Assembly: GCA_039925865.1 (NCBI GenBank)
Contig: JBDSYA010000111.1
Span: 1 to 11,077 of the forward strand
Source: JBDSYA01 sp039925865
GTDB taxonomy: Bacteria > Bacteroidota > Ignavibacteria > Tepidaquicellales > Tepidaquicellaceae
DNA length: 11,077 nucleotides
Reading direction: 5' to 3'
Shown: in pieces, positions 1 through 6,461 of the stretch
How positions within the stretch are numbered: position 1 is the stretch's first letter
How the letters are laid out: every line of letters starts with the position of its first letter
Program-made: the position numbers and the translations under genes
Notes under the pieces: model-generated
Databases searched by the model: none
The model's input: the letters and a program-made list of their open reading frames with translations, nothing else
Told to the model about the DNA's origin: nothing

Positions 1-466
1 ATGCCTGAATAACAATACCTAAATTTTCAAAATCTTTTTTAGCTTCTTCAAAGATCCTGATTGTAAGATCAGTTACTGAAGAGTCTTCCATATCAATTCT
101 TACAAAGCAATTAATTTCTTTTGCTCTTACAAGTATCTCCTTTACCATGCTTTTGCAAAAATCATAATCTATCTGAAGTCCTAGCATTGTGAGCTTAATC
201 GAAAGATTACATTGTAAGTTGTTATTTTTGATTGCATCTAAAACACTTATGTTCTCATCTTTTGATTTTATGGCTTCCTTTTTATCGGAGATGGATTCTC
301 CGAGTACATCTACAGTTGCCATCAGTTTCTTTTCATTTAGAAGCTTAACCGTTTTTACGGCATCTGAAAGCTTATCACCTGCTATATACTTATTTGCAAA
401 GACCTTTACAACGCCCTTAGGTAATATTTGAATTGATGGAACAAGTATTTTATTGATAAATTTCAT
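1..466 (-). CDS. Proline dehydrogenase, N-terminal part (cut by window edge)
   Basis: FAD-dependent enzyme that oxidises L-proline to 1-pyrroline-5-carboxylate, the first step of proline catabolism to glutamate. Translating the minus strand from the ATG at 466-464 gives 155 residues with no stop before the edge. The segment KLTMLGLQIDYDFC, followed by FVRIDMEDSSVTD and then IVIQA, matches the central beta/alpha-barrel strands of monofunctional (PutB/PRODH-type) proline dehydrogenases, which are about 300 residues long, so roughly half the protein is visible. An ATG seven bases further upstream (473) is out of frame and stops after seven codons, so 466 is the start. No strong Shine-Dalgarno sequence is seen. 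The start lies 13 nt after the stop of the DUF2203 gene, which suggests co-transcription. The family call is firm. Whether a P5C dehydrogenase domain follows cannot be seen, but the compact N-terminus without a PutA-type DNA-binding domain argues for the monofunctional form. Confidence 0.87.
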   Translation of the reverse strand, partial: MKFINKILVPSIQILPKGVVKVFANKYIAGDKLSDAVKTVKLLNEKKLMATVDVLGESISDKKEAIKSKDENISVLDAIKNNNLQCNLSIKLTMLGLQIDYDFCKSMVKEILVRAKEINCFVRIDMEDSSVTDLTIRIFEEAKKDFENLGIVIQA

Positions 467-479
467 AACTCATTATTTT

Positions 480-866
480 TTATAAGTCTTCAATGCTCTT
501 TCTTCCCATGAATCCATCGTTAATCCCATGCCAGAATTCAAGATCATTTTCACCGGACAAATAACATAAATAAACTTCCTCACCATTTTCTCTTATATGG
601 GGAAAGTCAATAAGACCGTTGTCTATACCTTTGATTATAATACCTCTTTTAATAATTTCATCAACGGATTTTATAAGCTCTTCCAGATCTGCAGGATATT
701 TTCCCGTACCGTTTGGACCCATTCCTCCAAAATACTGGTGTCTGTGAATGTCATATCCCGATTTATTTAAAGAATCTTTAAGCTTAACAATCCTGAATAA
801 CTGAAGTTTAATCTCCGAAAGTAATTCTTTGGCTTCTTTTATGGTGAAATGTTTAGAATGAATCAT
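480..866 (-). CDS. DUF2203 family protein
   Basis: Small soluble protein of 128 residues from the ATG at 866; a GTG directly before it (869) is an alternative start giving 129. It has the recognisable layout of the DUF2203 family: an N-terminal helix opening FTIKEAKELLSEIK, a charged helical middle, and a C-terminal half with GIIIKGIDNGLIDFPHI, EEVYLCYLSGE and an ending like FWHGINDGFMGRKSIEDL. Those last segments (K-x-hydrophobic-D-x-G-hydrophobic-hydrophobic-DFP; VYLCW/Y; WH...D.GF.GR) are the family signature. No molecular function is established for the family that I know of. The middle stretch around HQYFGGMGPNGTGKYP is rich in Gly and Pro and is less typical. It precedes proline dehydrogenase by 13 nt and probably shares its transcript, so a link to proline metabolism is possible but purely contextual. 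Confidence 0.8.
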   Translation of the reverse strand: MIHSKHFTIKEAKELLSEIKLQLFRIVKLKDSLNKSGYDIHRHQYFGGMGPNGTGKYPADLEELIKSVDEIIKRGIIIKGIDNGLIDFPHIRENGEEVYLCYLSGENDLEFWHGINDGFMGRKSIEDL

Positions 867-895
867 CACAATTTATTTTCAACAAAATAATAAAC

Positions 896-925
896 ATTAT
901 ATGTTTTAGATAGATTTTTATTATA
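896..925 (-). promoter_or_regulatory. Candidate -10 elements for the DUF2203/proline dehydrogenase pair
   Basis: Read on the minus strand, two perfect TATAAT hexamers occur at 925-920 and 901-896, between the terminator (ending at 930) and the DUF2203 start at 866. No convincing -35 box is seen for either. Their place directly downstream of a terminator makes this the natural promoter region for the pair, but in DNA this AT-rich the hexamers may be chance. Confidence 0.3.
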
Positions 926-929
926 GGAT

Positions 930-963
930 AAAAAAAAAAGACATCCGTATTTTCACGGATGTC
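930..963 (-). terminator. Rho-independent terminator
   Basis: On the minus strand a perfect 9-bp stem (GACATCCGT at 940-948 paired with ACGGATGTC at 955-963, 6-nt loop 949-954) is followed directly by ten T residues (939-930 read as T). This is a textbook intrinsic terminator. It lies about 210 nt beyond the stop of the T9SS-sorted protein and before the DUF2203 gene, so it would end the TrmB/secreted-protein transcript. Confidence 0.9.
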
Positions 964-1094
964 TGACTAATGAAAGGAACTATGTTACTTCCCCTTTTTT
1001 ATTAACCCTAATTTCTCTAAATCTCGCTATGAAAATTCTTATAGCTTTTTTAAATTTTTATTATTAAGTTACACAGGATTTTAAAACATCCCTG

Positions 1095-1122
1095 AATCCC
1101 CTCCTTTCCCTAAGAGGGGATT
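1095..1122. repeat. GC-rich inverted repeat, possible dispersed intergenic element
   Basis: Perfect 9-bp inverted repeat: AATCCCCTC (1095-1103) and GAGGGGATT (1114-1122) around a 10-nt loop, extendable by one G-U pair. It stands out as a C/G-rich island in very AT-rich spacer. No T-run follows closely on either strand, so it is not a standard intrinsic terminator. CCCCTC/GAGGGG hairpins of this kind often occur as many-copy intergenic elements in Bacteroidota-type genomes; that this is one of them is an inference, since only one copy is in the window. Confidence 0.5.
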
Positions 1123-1174
1123 TCACAAGAAGACCCAACCCTCATTAAATCTTACTTGTTTATCAAGGACGTAA

Positions 1175-1894
1175 TTATTTTAAAAGCATCATTTTTCTTG
1201 TCTCACTGAATTCCCCTGCCTGTAAACTGTAAACATAAATTCCGCTTGGCAAGCTACCGGCATTGAACTCCAGCGTATTAGAACCTTTTACCATATACTT
1301 ATTATCCACTAATGTTGAGACCGACTCTCCGTTCATATTGTAAACTTTCAATGTAACATTTGAAGTCTGAGGAATATTAAATGTAATAAGTGTTGATGGA
1401 TTAAACGGATTCGGAAAATTTTGCATCAGAATGAATTTACTTTCTTTTTCCGAATCTTTATAACCTTGTGACTTATTTATATTGTGCCGGATCCTTTCTA
1501 CTTTAATTGTCAGAATTTCCTGCCCCTTATTACCCGTCAAAATATTTGAAGCTTCAACAACCGTGGCTTCATAAGGAACATCTTCAGAATTATCGATATC
1601 ATTTGGATATGCCATTATTTTAATTCCATCAGTACTTTCAAGGGGTTTTTTAGTAATTCTAAATGACCCCTCATTTTGTATTGCTACGGTTTCTATTATT
1701 CTTCCTTCACCTTTGCCGTCATAAATAATTACACGGATATTTCCTTCTTCTACAGGAGTAAAGTTGTCTGAATATACCACTTTACCATATATAAATTCTG
1801 TGGAAAGCGATTCAGCAAATGAAGTATTAAATATAAATGCAACAATTACTGCATTAATGGATCTTATTAAAATTTTAAAATTTGTTTTCTTCAT
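1175..1894 (-). CDS. Small secreted protein with T9SS type A C-terminal sorting domain
   Basis: Predicted exported protein of 239 residues. Residues 1-27 form a signal peptide (KK near the N-terminus, hydrophobic stretch AVIVAFIF, likely cleavage after SFA). Residues about 34-132 look like one beta-sandwich domain of the carboxypeptidase-regulatory-like/transthyretin type (IYGKVVYSDNFTPVEEGNI, then EGSFRI), judged from strand pattern only. After a polar linker (about 135-152), residues 153-239 are a T9SS type A sorting domain: QNFPNPFNPST at 158-168, VYNMNGESVSTLV, LPSGIYVYSLQAG and the final basic KMMLLK. In known systems this domain is recognised by the T9SS outer-membrane machinery and cargo is released or anchored at the cell surface. 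At 239 residues it is small for such cargo. The start has the best Shine-Dalgarno in the window (AGGAGG, 1909-1904, 9 nt before the ATG). It begins 33 nt after the TrmB-like gene, so the two are probably one transcript. Ligand or activity is unknown. Confidence 0.88.
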   Translation of the reverse strand: MKKTNFKILIRSINAVIVAFIFNTSFAESLSTEFIYGKVVYSDNFTPVEEGNIRVIIYDGKGEGRIIETVAIQNEGSFRITKKPLESTDGIKIMAYPNDIDNSEDVPYEATVVEASNILTGNKGQEILTIKVERIRHNINKSQGYKDSEKESKFILMQNFPNPFNPSTLITFNIPQTSNVTLKVYNMNGESVSTLVDNKYMVKGSNTLEFNAGSLPSGIYVYSLQAGEFSETRKMMLLK

Positions 1895-1903
1895 TTCCTG
1901 TTC

Positions 1904-1909
1904 CCTCCT
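1904..1909 (-). promoter_or_regulatory. Strong Shine-Dalgarno of the T9SS-sorted protein
   Basis: AGGAGG on the minus strand, 9 nt before the ATG at 1894. It is notable because almost every other gene here has little or no Shine-Dalgarno sequence, suggesting this secreted protein is translated at a higher level than its neighbours. Confidence 0.75.
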
Positions 1910-1927
1910 GACAAAGGTTGTTTTATT

Positions 1928-2842
1928 TTATTGATTAATGAGTATGGGTGATTTTTGCTTTTTTGTTTTTATGATATTGTTAAATTCCATTGATGGTGCT
2001 TTTTTCAGATCATCGATCTTATATGAACTACGCCAGTAATAATTAAACAGATCTATCATTTTTTTTGCAAAAGATTCATTCTTTATAATAATATCAGCAT
2101 TGTTGTGTCGGGGAACAAGTTTATCCAGGATTTTTATAAACACAATTTTTTTATCGAATATGGTCATGTTTGGTAATTCTGAACTTGATATCCTGACCTG
2201 TTCTCCGGAGCTTTCAAATCTCCTGCATATTCTTAAAAGATCTTCAAATGTTGCATCCTGTCTTGAGCTATCCTTTATAATCTTAAAATTATGACTGGCT
2301 TCATAAACTGATTTTATAACTCCGCCTTTCTTAAAAAAGTCGTTTGCATCTGATTCTAGCTCCTCCGAAACATATCCTTCAAGTCTGATCATGAATAGTA
2401 TTTCGTGGTTTGCAGAGTTAAACAATTCAATGAACTTTTCCTGTCTATGCCTGTTGAAGCCCCGTATTAACTCAATGTTTACATTCTTGTTTTCCGAGGA
2501 TTCTTCTGACTTATGTAATGTCTCAAATTCTTTAAACGTTTCTTTAATATTACTGATCTTAGAACGGTTATTCTCTTCGATCTCATTTTCAATTTTATCT
2601 GCAATAACTCTTGGATCGATCATCTCATACTTTAGTATAGTATTTGTTTCGATCTCATTGCAAAATCCTCTTGCGGCAAATGATTTTAAAATTTCGTAAA
2701 CTGCTGTTCTTCTGATATTTGCTTTTTCTGCAATCTCTGAAGCACTTAATGCAGAACCTTTTAATAAAACTAAAAATATCTTAGACTCATACTCTTTGAA
2801 ACCAATTTGCTGTAACTTATATATAAGTTCTTTGGATTGCAA
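1928..2842 (-). CDS. TrmB-like transcriptional regulator
   Basis: Probable DNA-binding regulator of 304 residues. Residues about 5-75 form a winged helix-turn-helix of the TrmB type: LQQIGFKEYESKIFLVLL, ALSASEIAEKANIRRTAVYE (recognition helix) and ILKSFAARGFCNEI (wing). Residues about 78-118 are a charged coiled coil, likely the dimerisation helix. The remainder resembles the TrmB effector domain, with a late MTIFDKKIVFIKI strand pair and KNESFAKKMIDLFNYYW near 254-270. TrmB proteins in archaea bind sugars; the ligand here cannot be read from sequence. The start is TTG at 2842-2840: an in-frame TAA lies five codons upstream and the next Met is at residue 74, inside the domain. Three CAATATTG palindromes lie at and upstream of the start, suggesting autoregulation. 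The secreted protein follows after 33 nt and is the likely co-regulated partner. Confidence 0.83.
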   Translation of the reverse strand: MQSKELIYKLQQIGFKEYESKIFLVLLKGSALSASEIAEKANIRRTAVYEILKSFAARGFCNEIETNTILKYEMIDPRVIADKIENEIEENNRSKISNIKETFKEFETLHKSEESSENKNVNIELIRGFNRHRQEKFIELFNSANHEILFMIRLEGYVSEELESDANDFFKKGGVIKSVYEASHNFKIIKDSSRQDATFEDLLRICRRFESSGEQVRISSSELPNMTIFDKKIVFIKILDKLVPRHNNADIIIKNESFAKKMIDLFNYYWRSSYKIDDLKKAPSMEFNNIIKTKKQKSPILINQ

Positions 2843-2847
2843 TATTG
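2840..2847. promoter_or_regulatory. CAATATTG palindrome over the TrmB-like start codon (site 1)
   Basis: Perfect 8-bp palindrome CAATATTG. Its minus-strand TTG end is the start codon of the TrmB-like gene. Same core as sites at 2867-2874 and 2979-2986; centre-to-centre distance to site 2 is 27 bp. Confidence 0.45.
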
Positions 2848-2864
2848 TTGTCTTTTAGAATTAA

Positions 2865-2876
2865 TGCAATATTGCA
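2865..2876. promoter_or_regulatory. TGCAATATTGCA palindrome, candidate operator (site 2)
   Basis: Perfect 12-bp palindrome with the CAATATTG core at 2867-2874. It lies about 16-20 bp downstream of a TTGACA hexamer (2897-2892, minus strand), so it would overlap the -10 region of the TrmB-like gene, the usual place for an autorepressor site. The repressor identity is an inference from the neighbouring gene. Confidence 0.5.
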
Positions 2877-2891
2877 ATAAATATTTTATTT

Positions 2892-2897
2892 TGTCAA
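2892..2897 (-). promoter_or_regulatory. Candidate -35 box of the TrmB-like gene
   Basis: Perfect TTGACA on the minus strand, about 50 nt upstream of the TTG start. With 17-18 nt spacing the -10 would be CAATAT or AATATT, a weak match lying inside the site 2 palindrome. This could mean a regulated promoter. Confidence 0.35.
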
Positions 2898-2978
2898 GAA
2901 CTAATTTTATGACCTTTTTTAATTTTTTTTATCAAAATAATTATATCCAAATCTGAATTAATCCAAAACACTCTTAAC

Positions 2979-2986
2979 CAATATTG
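2979..2986. promoter_or_regulatory. CAATATTG palindrome (site 3)
   Basis: Third copy of the 8-bp palindrome, 112 bp from site 2 and just beyond the leuS stop codon. It may be an auxiliary operator for the TrmB-like gene, or chance; a further copy inside leuS (3248-3255) is forced by coding sequence. Confidence 0.3.
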
Positions 2987-3008
2987 TATTTTTTTTTTCA
3001 ATTGTGAT

Positions 3009-5597
3009 TTACCTTACAACTACATTTACCATTTTATTTTTAACGGTAATAATTTTTATTATTTCTTTTTCTGAGATATGCTTTTTGACATTTTCATTAT
3101 CCAATGCTTCTTCTTCCAAAATTTTTTCATCGGCATCAAACTCAATCTCCTTCTTTGCTCTAACCTTTCCGTTAACCTGAAATATCACTGTTGCTGTATT
3201 TTCTTTGATAAGATCTTCATCAAAGGCTGGCCAGGGCTCATTTTGCACAATATTGCTTTTTCCTAATCTCTCCCATAACTCTTCTGAGATATGCGGAGCA
3301 AAAGGAGATAAGATCAGAATTATTTTTTCAATTATATTTTTATTTATCTTTTCCGCTTTGTATAATTCATTGATGATGATCATCATTGATGAAATTGATG
3401 TGTTAAATTTCATATCGCCGTCATCAATATCTTCCGTCACTTTTTTTATAGTCTTATGAAGTAGTTTATTCATTCTTTCGTCTTCTTCATCAACTACAAT
3501 ATTAGATTTTATCAAGCCTGTATTTTCATCGATTATTAATCTCCATACTCTGTTAAGAAATCTGTTAAGACCTTCAATTCCTTTTGTGCTCCATGGCTTG
3601 GTAGCTTCAAGCGGTCCCATGAACATTTCAAATAATCGCATCGAGTCAGCGCCGAATTCTTTAATCACATCATCAGGATTAATGACGTTACCACGGGATT
3701 TACTCATCTTTACACCATCCTCTCCAAGTATCATTCCCTGGTTGAACAGCTTTGTGAATGGTTCATTATTTGAAACATATCCTAAATCGAATAAAATTTT
3801 ATACCAGAATCGCGCATAAATTAAATGCAGTACGGAATGCTCAGCACCTCCAATATAAAGATCAACAGGCATCCAGTATTTTTCTTTTTCTGAATCACAA
3901 AATGTTTGATCATTAAACGGATCGAGATATCTCATGTAATACCAGCAAGAGCCTGCCCATTGCGGCATCGTGTTCGTTTCTCTCCTGGCTTTTCTTCCTG
4001 ATTCTTTATCAACTGTATTTACCCATGATTCTATATTTGCAAGCGGAGATTCACCGGTTCCGCTCTGCTTATATGAATCAATTTCCGGAAGTATTAACGG
4101 TAATTCACTTTCATCCAGTGATTTGTAGGTGCCGTCTTCAAAATGATTAATTGGAAACGGCTCACCCCAGAATCTTTGCCTCGAGAATAACCAATCTCTG
4201 AGTTTATAACTTACGGTTTTTTTACCAATGCCATTTTCTTCGATCCACAAGTTTATTTTTTCTATTGCTTCATGTGAGTTGAGTCCGTTCAAAAAATCTG
4301 AATTGATGACACGTCCTTCACCGCAAAAACATTCTTCGCCCTGTTTTGTCTTCTCAATAAATCGATTAACCTGAACTTCATCACTGAATTCATCCGGAAC
4401 TACAACAGGAATAATTCCAAGTCCGAGCTTTTTTGCAAATTCATTATCTCTTTCATCATGGCCGGGTACACCCATGATAGCGCCGGTGCCGTAGCTCACC
4501 AGCACATAATCAGAGATCAATATAGGAATCTCTTTTTGATTAACCGGGTTTATTGCAAATGCTCCTGTAAACTCTCCTGTTTTTTCTTTTGATAACTCCG
4601 CTCTTTCCAGATCTGATTTTCTCTCAGCTTTTCCTATATATTCTTTAACTCGGGTATTATTTGTTTTTTCGGTGATTTGTTTTACCAATACATGCTCGGG
4701 AGCAAGTATTAAATATGTGACTCCAAAAATTGTGTCCGGCCTGGTAGTAAAAACTTCAATATAATTTTCATCTTTTGATCTTAAACTTTTCACTTTGAAC
4801 TTTACTGACGCGCCTTCACTTCTTCCTATCCAGTTACGCTGCAGTTCTTTTATACTGTTTGGCCAGTCAAGTTGGTCAAGATCTCTCAGCATTCTTTCCG
4901 CATATTTTGTAATTCTCAGATTCCATTGTTTCATGTTTCTCCTGACTATCGTAAAACCTTTTTCTATCTGTTCAGGTACTTCTTCATTCGAAAAAACTGT
5001 CCCCAGCTCCGGACACCAATTAACAGGAACATCCGCAAGGTATGCGAGTCTCTGAGAATTAATAAATTCATATTTCTCTTTTTCATTCAGTCCTTCAGGG
5101 ATTTTTAATTCGGAAATCGGCTTAGCCTTATTTTCTTTTTCATCATAATATGAATTAAATATTTTCAGGAATATCCATTGTGTCCATTTAAAATAATTTT
5201 CATCTGATGTATCTATCTCCCTGTCCCAGTCATAAGAAAATCCAAGCGACTTCAATTGACTTTTAAACCTGCTTACCGATTCAGCCGTTCGGATCTTAGG
5301 ATGAATTCCGGTTTTCATTGCATACTGTTCTGTCTGTAAACCAAATGCATCCCAGCCCAGCGGATGCATCACATTAAATCCCTTCATTCTCTTGAACCTG
5401 GCAATAATATCTGTTGCTGTGTAACCTTCGGGATGCCCTACATGCAGGCCGTCGCCGCTTGTATAGGGCAGCATATCAAGGACATAGTATTTTGGTTTCG
5501 ATCTGTCGAGATCTTTTAAATCAGGAGTTTTGAAAGATTTATTTTCTTCCCAATACTTTTGCCATTTTTTTTCTATTTCGGTAAAGTTGTATTTCAA
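3009..5597 (-). CDS. leuS: Leucyl-tRNA synthetase
   Basis: Class I aminoacyl-tRNA synthetase that charges tRNA-Leu with leucine in the cytoplasm; 862 residues, normal for bacterial LeuRS. The catalytic Rossmann fold opens with the HIGH-type motif HVGH at 52-55 and closes with KMSKS at 630-634. Between them sit a zinc-finger-like insert (NWCPELGTVFSNEEV) and the CP1 editing domain, with the threonine-bearing FTTRPDTIFG at 283-292 and GHDERD around 379-384, whose Asp381 corresponds to the conserved editing-site Asp of E. coli LeuRS. The leucine-specific region (ESWVNTVD, then MPQWAGSCWYY), a helical anticodon-binding domain (about 660-790) and a small C-terminal domain (VNGKVRAKKEI) are present, so the enzyme looks complete and editing-competent. 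The start is TTG at 5597: a TAA lies two codons upstream and the next Met (residue 42) is too late, while MKYNF..IEKKWQ is the usual LeuRS beginning. It lies 111 nt downstream of the HIT gene with no terminator seen between them. Confidence 0.98.
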   Translation of the reverse strand: MKYNFTEIEKKWQKYWEENKSFKTPDLKDLDRSKPKYYVLDMLPYTSGDGLHVGHPEGYTATDIIARFKRMKGFNVMHPLGWDAFGLQTEQYAMKTGIHPKIRTAESVSRFKSQLKSLGFSYDWDREIDTSDENYFKWTQWIFLKIFNSYYDEKENKAKPISELKIPEGLNEKEKYEFINSQRLAYLADVPVNWCPELGTVFSNEEVPEQIEKGFTIVRRNMKQWNLRITKYAERMLRDLDQLDWPNSIKELQRNWIGRSEGASVKFKVKSLRSKDENYIEVFTTRPDTIFGVTYLILAPEHVLVKQITEKTNNTRVKEYIGKAERKSDLERAELSKEKTGEFTGAFAINPVNQKEIPILISDYVLVSYGTGAIMGVPGHDERDNEFAKKLGLGIIPVVVPDEFSDEVQVNRFIEKTKQGEECFCGEGRVINSDFLNGLNSHEAIEKINLWIEENGIGKKTVSYKLRDWLFSRQRFWGEPFPINHFEDGTYKSLDESELPLILPEIDSYKQSGTGESPLANIESWVNTVDKESGRKARRETNTMPQWAGSCWYYMRYLDPFNDQTFCDSEKEKYWMPVDLYIGGAEHSVLHLIYARFWYKILFDLGYVSNNEPFTKLFNQGMILGEDGVKMSKSRGNVINPDDVIKEFGADSMRLFEMFMGPLEATKPWSTKGIEGLNRFLNRVWRLIIDENTGLIKSNIVVDEEDERMNKLLHKTIKKVTEDIDDGDMKFNTSISSMMIIINELYKAEKINKNIIEKIILILSPFAPHISEELWERLGKSNIVQNEPWPAFDEDLIKENTATVIFQVNGKVRAKKEIEFDADEKILEEEALDNENVKKHISEKEIIKIITVKNKMVNVVVR

Positions 5598-5708
5598 ATT
5601 TTATGTCAGTTTATTTTAATTAATCATTTTTCTCTAATGAAATACTTTGCAATCGAACAGACTGCTTATATATTTTTGAATATTTACAATAACTTTCTTA
5701 TCCGTATT

Positions 5709-6155
5709 TTATTTGAATATTTCCAGGACTTTATTTAGTTCGCTGTCGGAAGCTTTCGGACCCATCTGCGTTGTGATATATCCCTGATACTTATCAAAGA
5801 ATACATTTTTGCCCGCGTGCATTTCTTTGAATTTTACATCAAGACCGTGCAAAGGATAAAGTTTTATATGTGCGTGATTGATACCCATTCCTTCCATTAC
5901 CAATGCCGTTCTTTCAACACCAAGTTTTTGATCTATCAGTTTACTTATCTTTTTCGCTGCAAGAAAAAATCTTGAATATATTTCGTCATCCATTTCTGCT
6001 GTGTATGAATCATAATGTTCCCTTGTTAACACAAGTACCATCCCGTTTGTATTTGGATACAGATCTAATATGGCAATGAATTCCTCATCTTCATAAATTT
6101 TATAAGATGAAATTTCACCTGCAGAAACTTTACAAAAAATACAATCATCATTCAT
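5709..6155 (-). CDS. HIT-family protein with altered histidine triad
   Basis: Histidine-triad protein of 148 residues, a superfamily of nucleotide hydrolases and transferases acting on AMP-linked substrates or dinucleoside polyphosphates. The N-terminus has the usual Cys pair and lead-in (CIFCKVSAGEI, Cys5 and Cys8), then DEEFIAILDLYPNTNGMVLVLTREHY, the common HIT strand set. The triad region reads N-H-A-H-I-K-L-Y-P with His94, His96 and Lys98: His96 matches the nucleophile of HINT1 (His112), but the third histidine (His114 in HINT1) is lysine. The C-terminal third (GLDVKFKEMHAGKNVFF onward) is longer than in minimal HINT proteins and may lend substrate specificity. The start ATG at 6155 places CIFC at the expected position. 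It precedes leuS by 111 nt on the same strand. Whether it is an active hydrolase is uncertain. Confidence 0.85.
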   Translation of the reverse strand: MNDDCIFCKVSAGEISSYKIYEDEEFIAILDLYPNTNGMVLVLTREHYDSYTAEMDDEIYSRFFLAAKKISKLIDQKLGVERTALVMEGMGINHAHIKLYPLHGLDVKFKEMHAGKNVFFDKYQGYITTQMGPKASDSELNKVLEIFK

Positions 6156-6461
6156 TTTTAAAAATACAGTAATTATAATATATATTCAGCGGAGAATTAA
6201 TTGAGTTATCAGATTACATATTACAGTGATTAACTGACACCTAACCATTGAAGCAGGGCTGTTAAAATCATATCCGTTCAAACGATGGGGTTTAATAAAA
6301 TGAAAATTTTTAGTTGCAATTTGGTATGCTTTCTTTTGAAGAAGATCATTTCTCTGCTTTGGAAGGAGGGAATTAAGCTTAGAATTCTTATTTTTTATAA
6401 AAGGAATCGAAAATGAATTTAGTATTTCATTGTGGGCATTAATATTTGTGCAGCAAAGCGC
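6156..6461. other. Gene-free stretch, possible repeat remnant
   Basis: This 306-bp gap between the acyltransferase and HIT genes has no credible gene. A short plus-strand frame (6300-6416, 38 codons) lacks a ribosome binding site and family features. The part at about 6235-6300 is less AT-rich than its surroundings and has imperfectly inverted ends (ACCATTGAA against TTCAAACGATGGGGT), so it could be a short dispersed element or gene remnant. No terminator was found for the acyltransferase transcript. Confidence 0.45.
6172..6177 (-). promoter_or_regulatory. Candidate -10 box of the HIT gene
   Basis: Perfect TATAAT on the minus strand, ending 16 nt before the HIT start codon; no clear -35 element. 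The predicted leader would be only about ten nucleotides. Confidence 0.3.

Larger units (their letters stand above)
870..1174. other. Gene-free stretch with terminator and hairpins
   Basis: This 305-bp gap holds no open frame that looks real. It contains the intrinsic terminator at 930-963, a weaker AT-rich hairpin at 1026-1045 followed by six T on the plus strand, and a GC-rich perfect hairpin at 1095-1122. The rest is AT-rich spacer and a long 3' untranslated region for the gene ending at 1175. Confidence 0.6.

Noticed and set aside
1026..1051. AT-rich hairpin (GCTATGA/TTATAGC) followed by six T on the plus strand
   Set aside because: Could be a plus-strand terminator, but no plus-strand gene lies upstream and the stem is weak with a G-U pair.
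2391..2699. Open frame of about 100 codons on the plus strand inside the TrmB-like gene
   Set aside because: Antisense shadow of a clear coding region; its product is low-complexity Ser/Leu/Phe with no domain.
3248..3255. Additional CAATATTG palindrome inside leuS
   Set aside because: Explained by the codons for Ser-Asn-Ile-Val; not counted as an operator.
6300..6416. Plus-strand frame of 38 codons (MKIFSCNLVCFLLKK...)
   Set aside because: No ribosome binding site, no recognisable family, and of a length expected by chance in AT-rich spacer.
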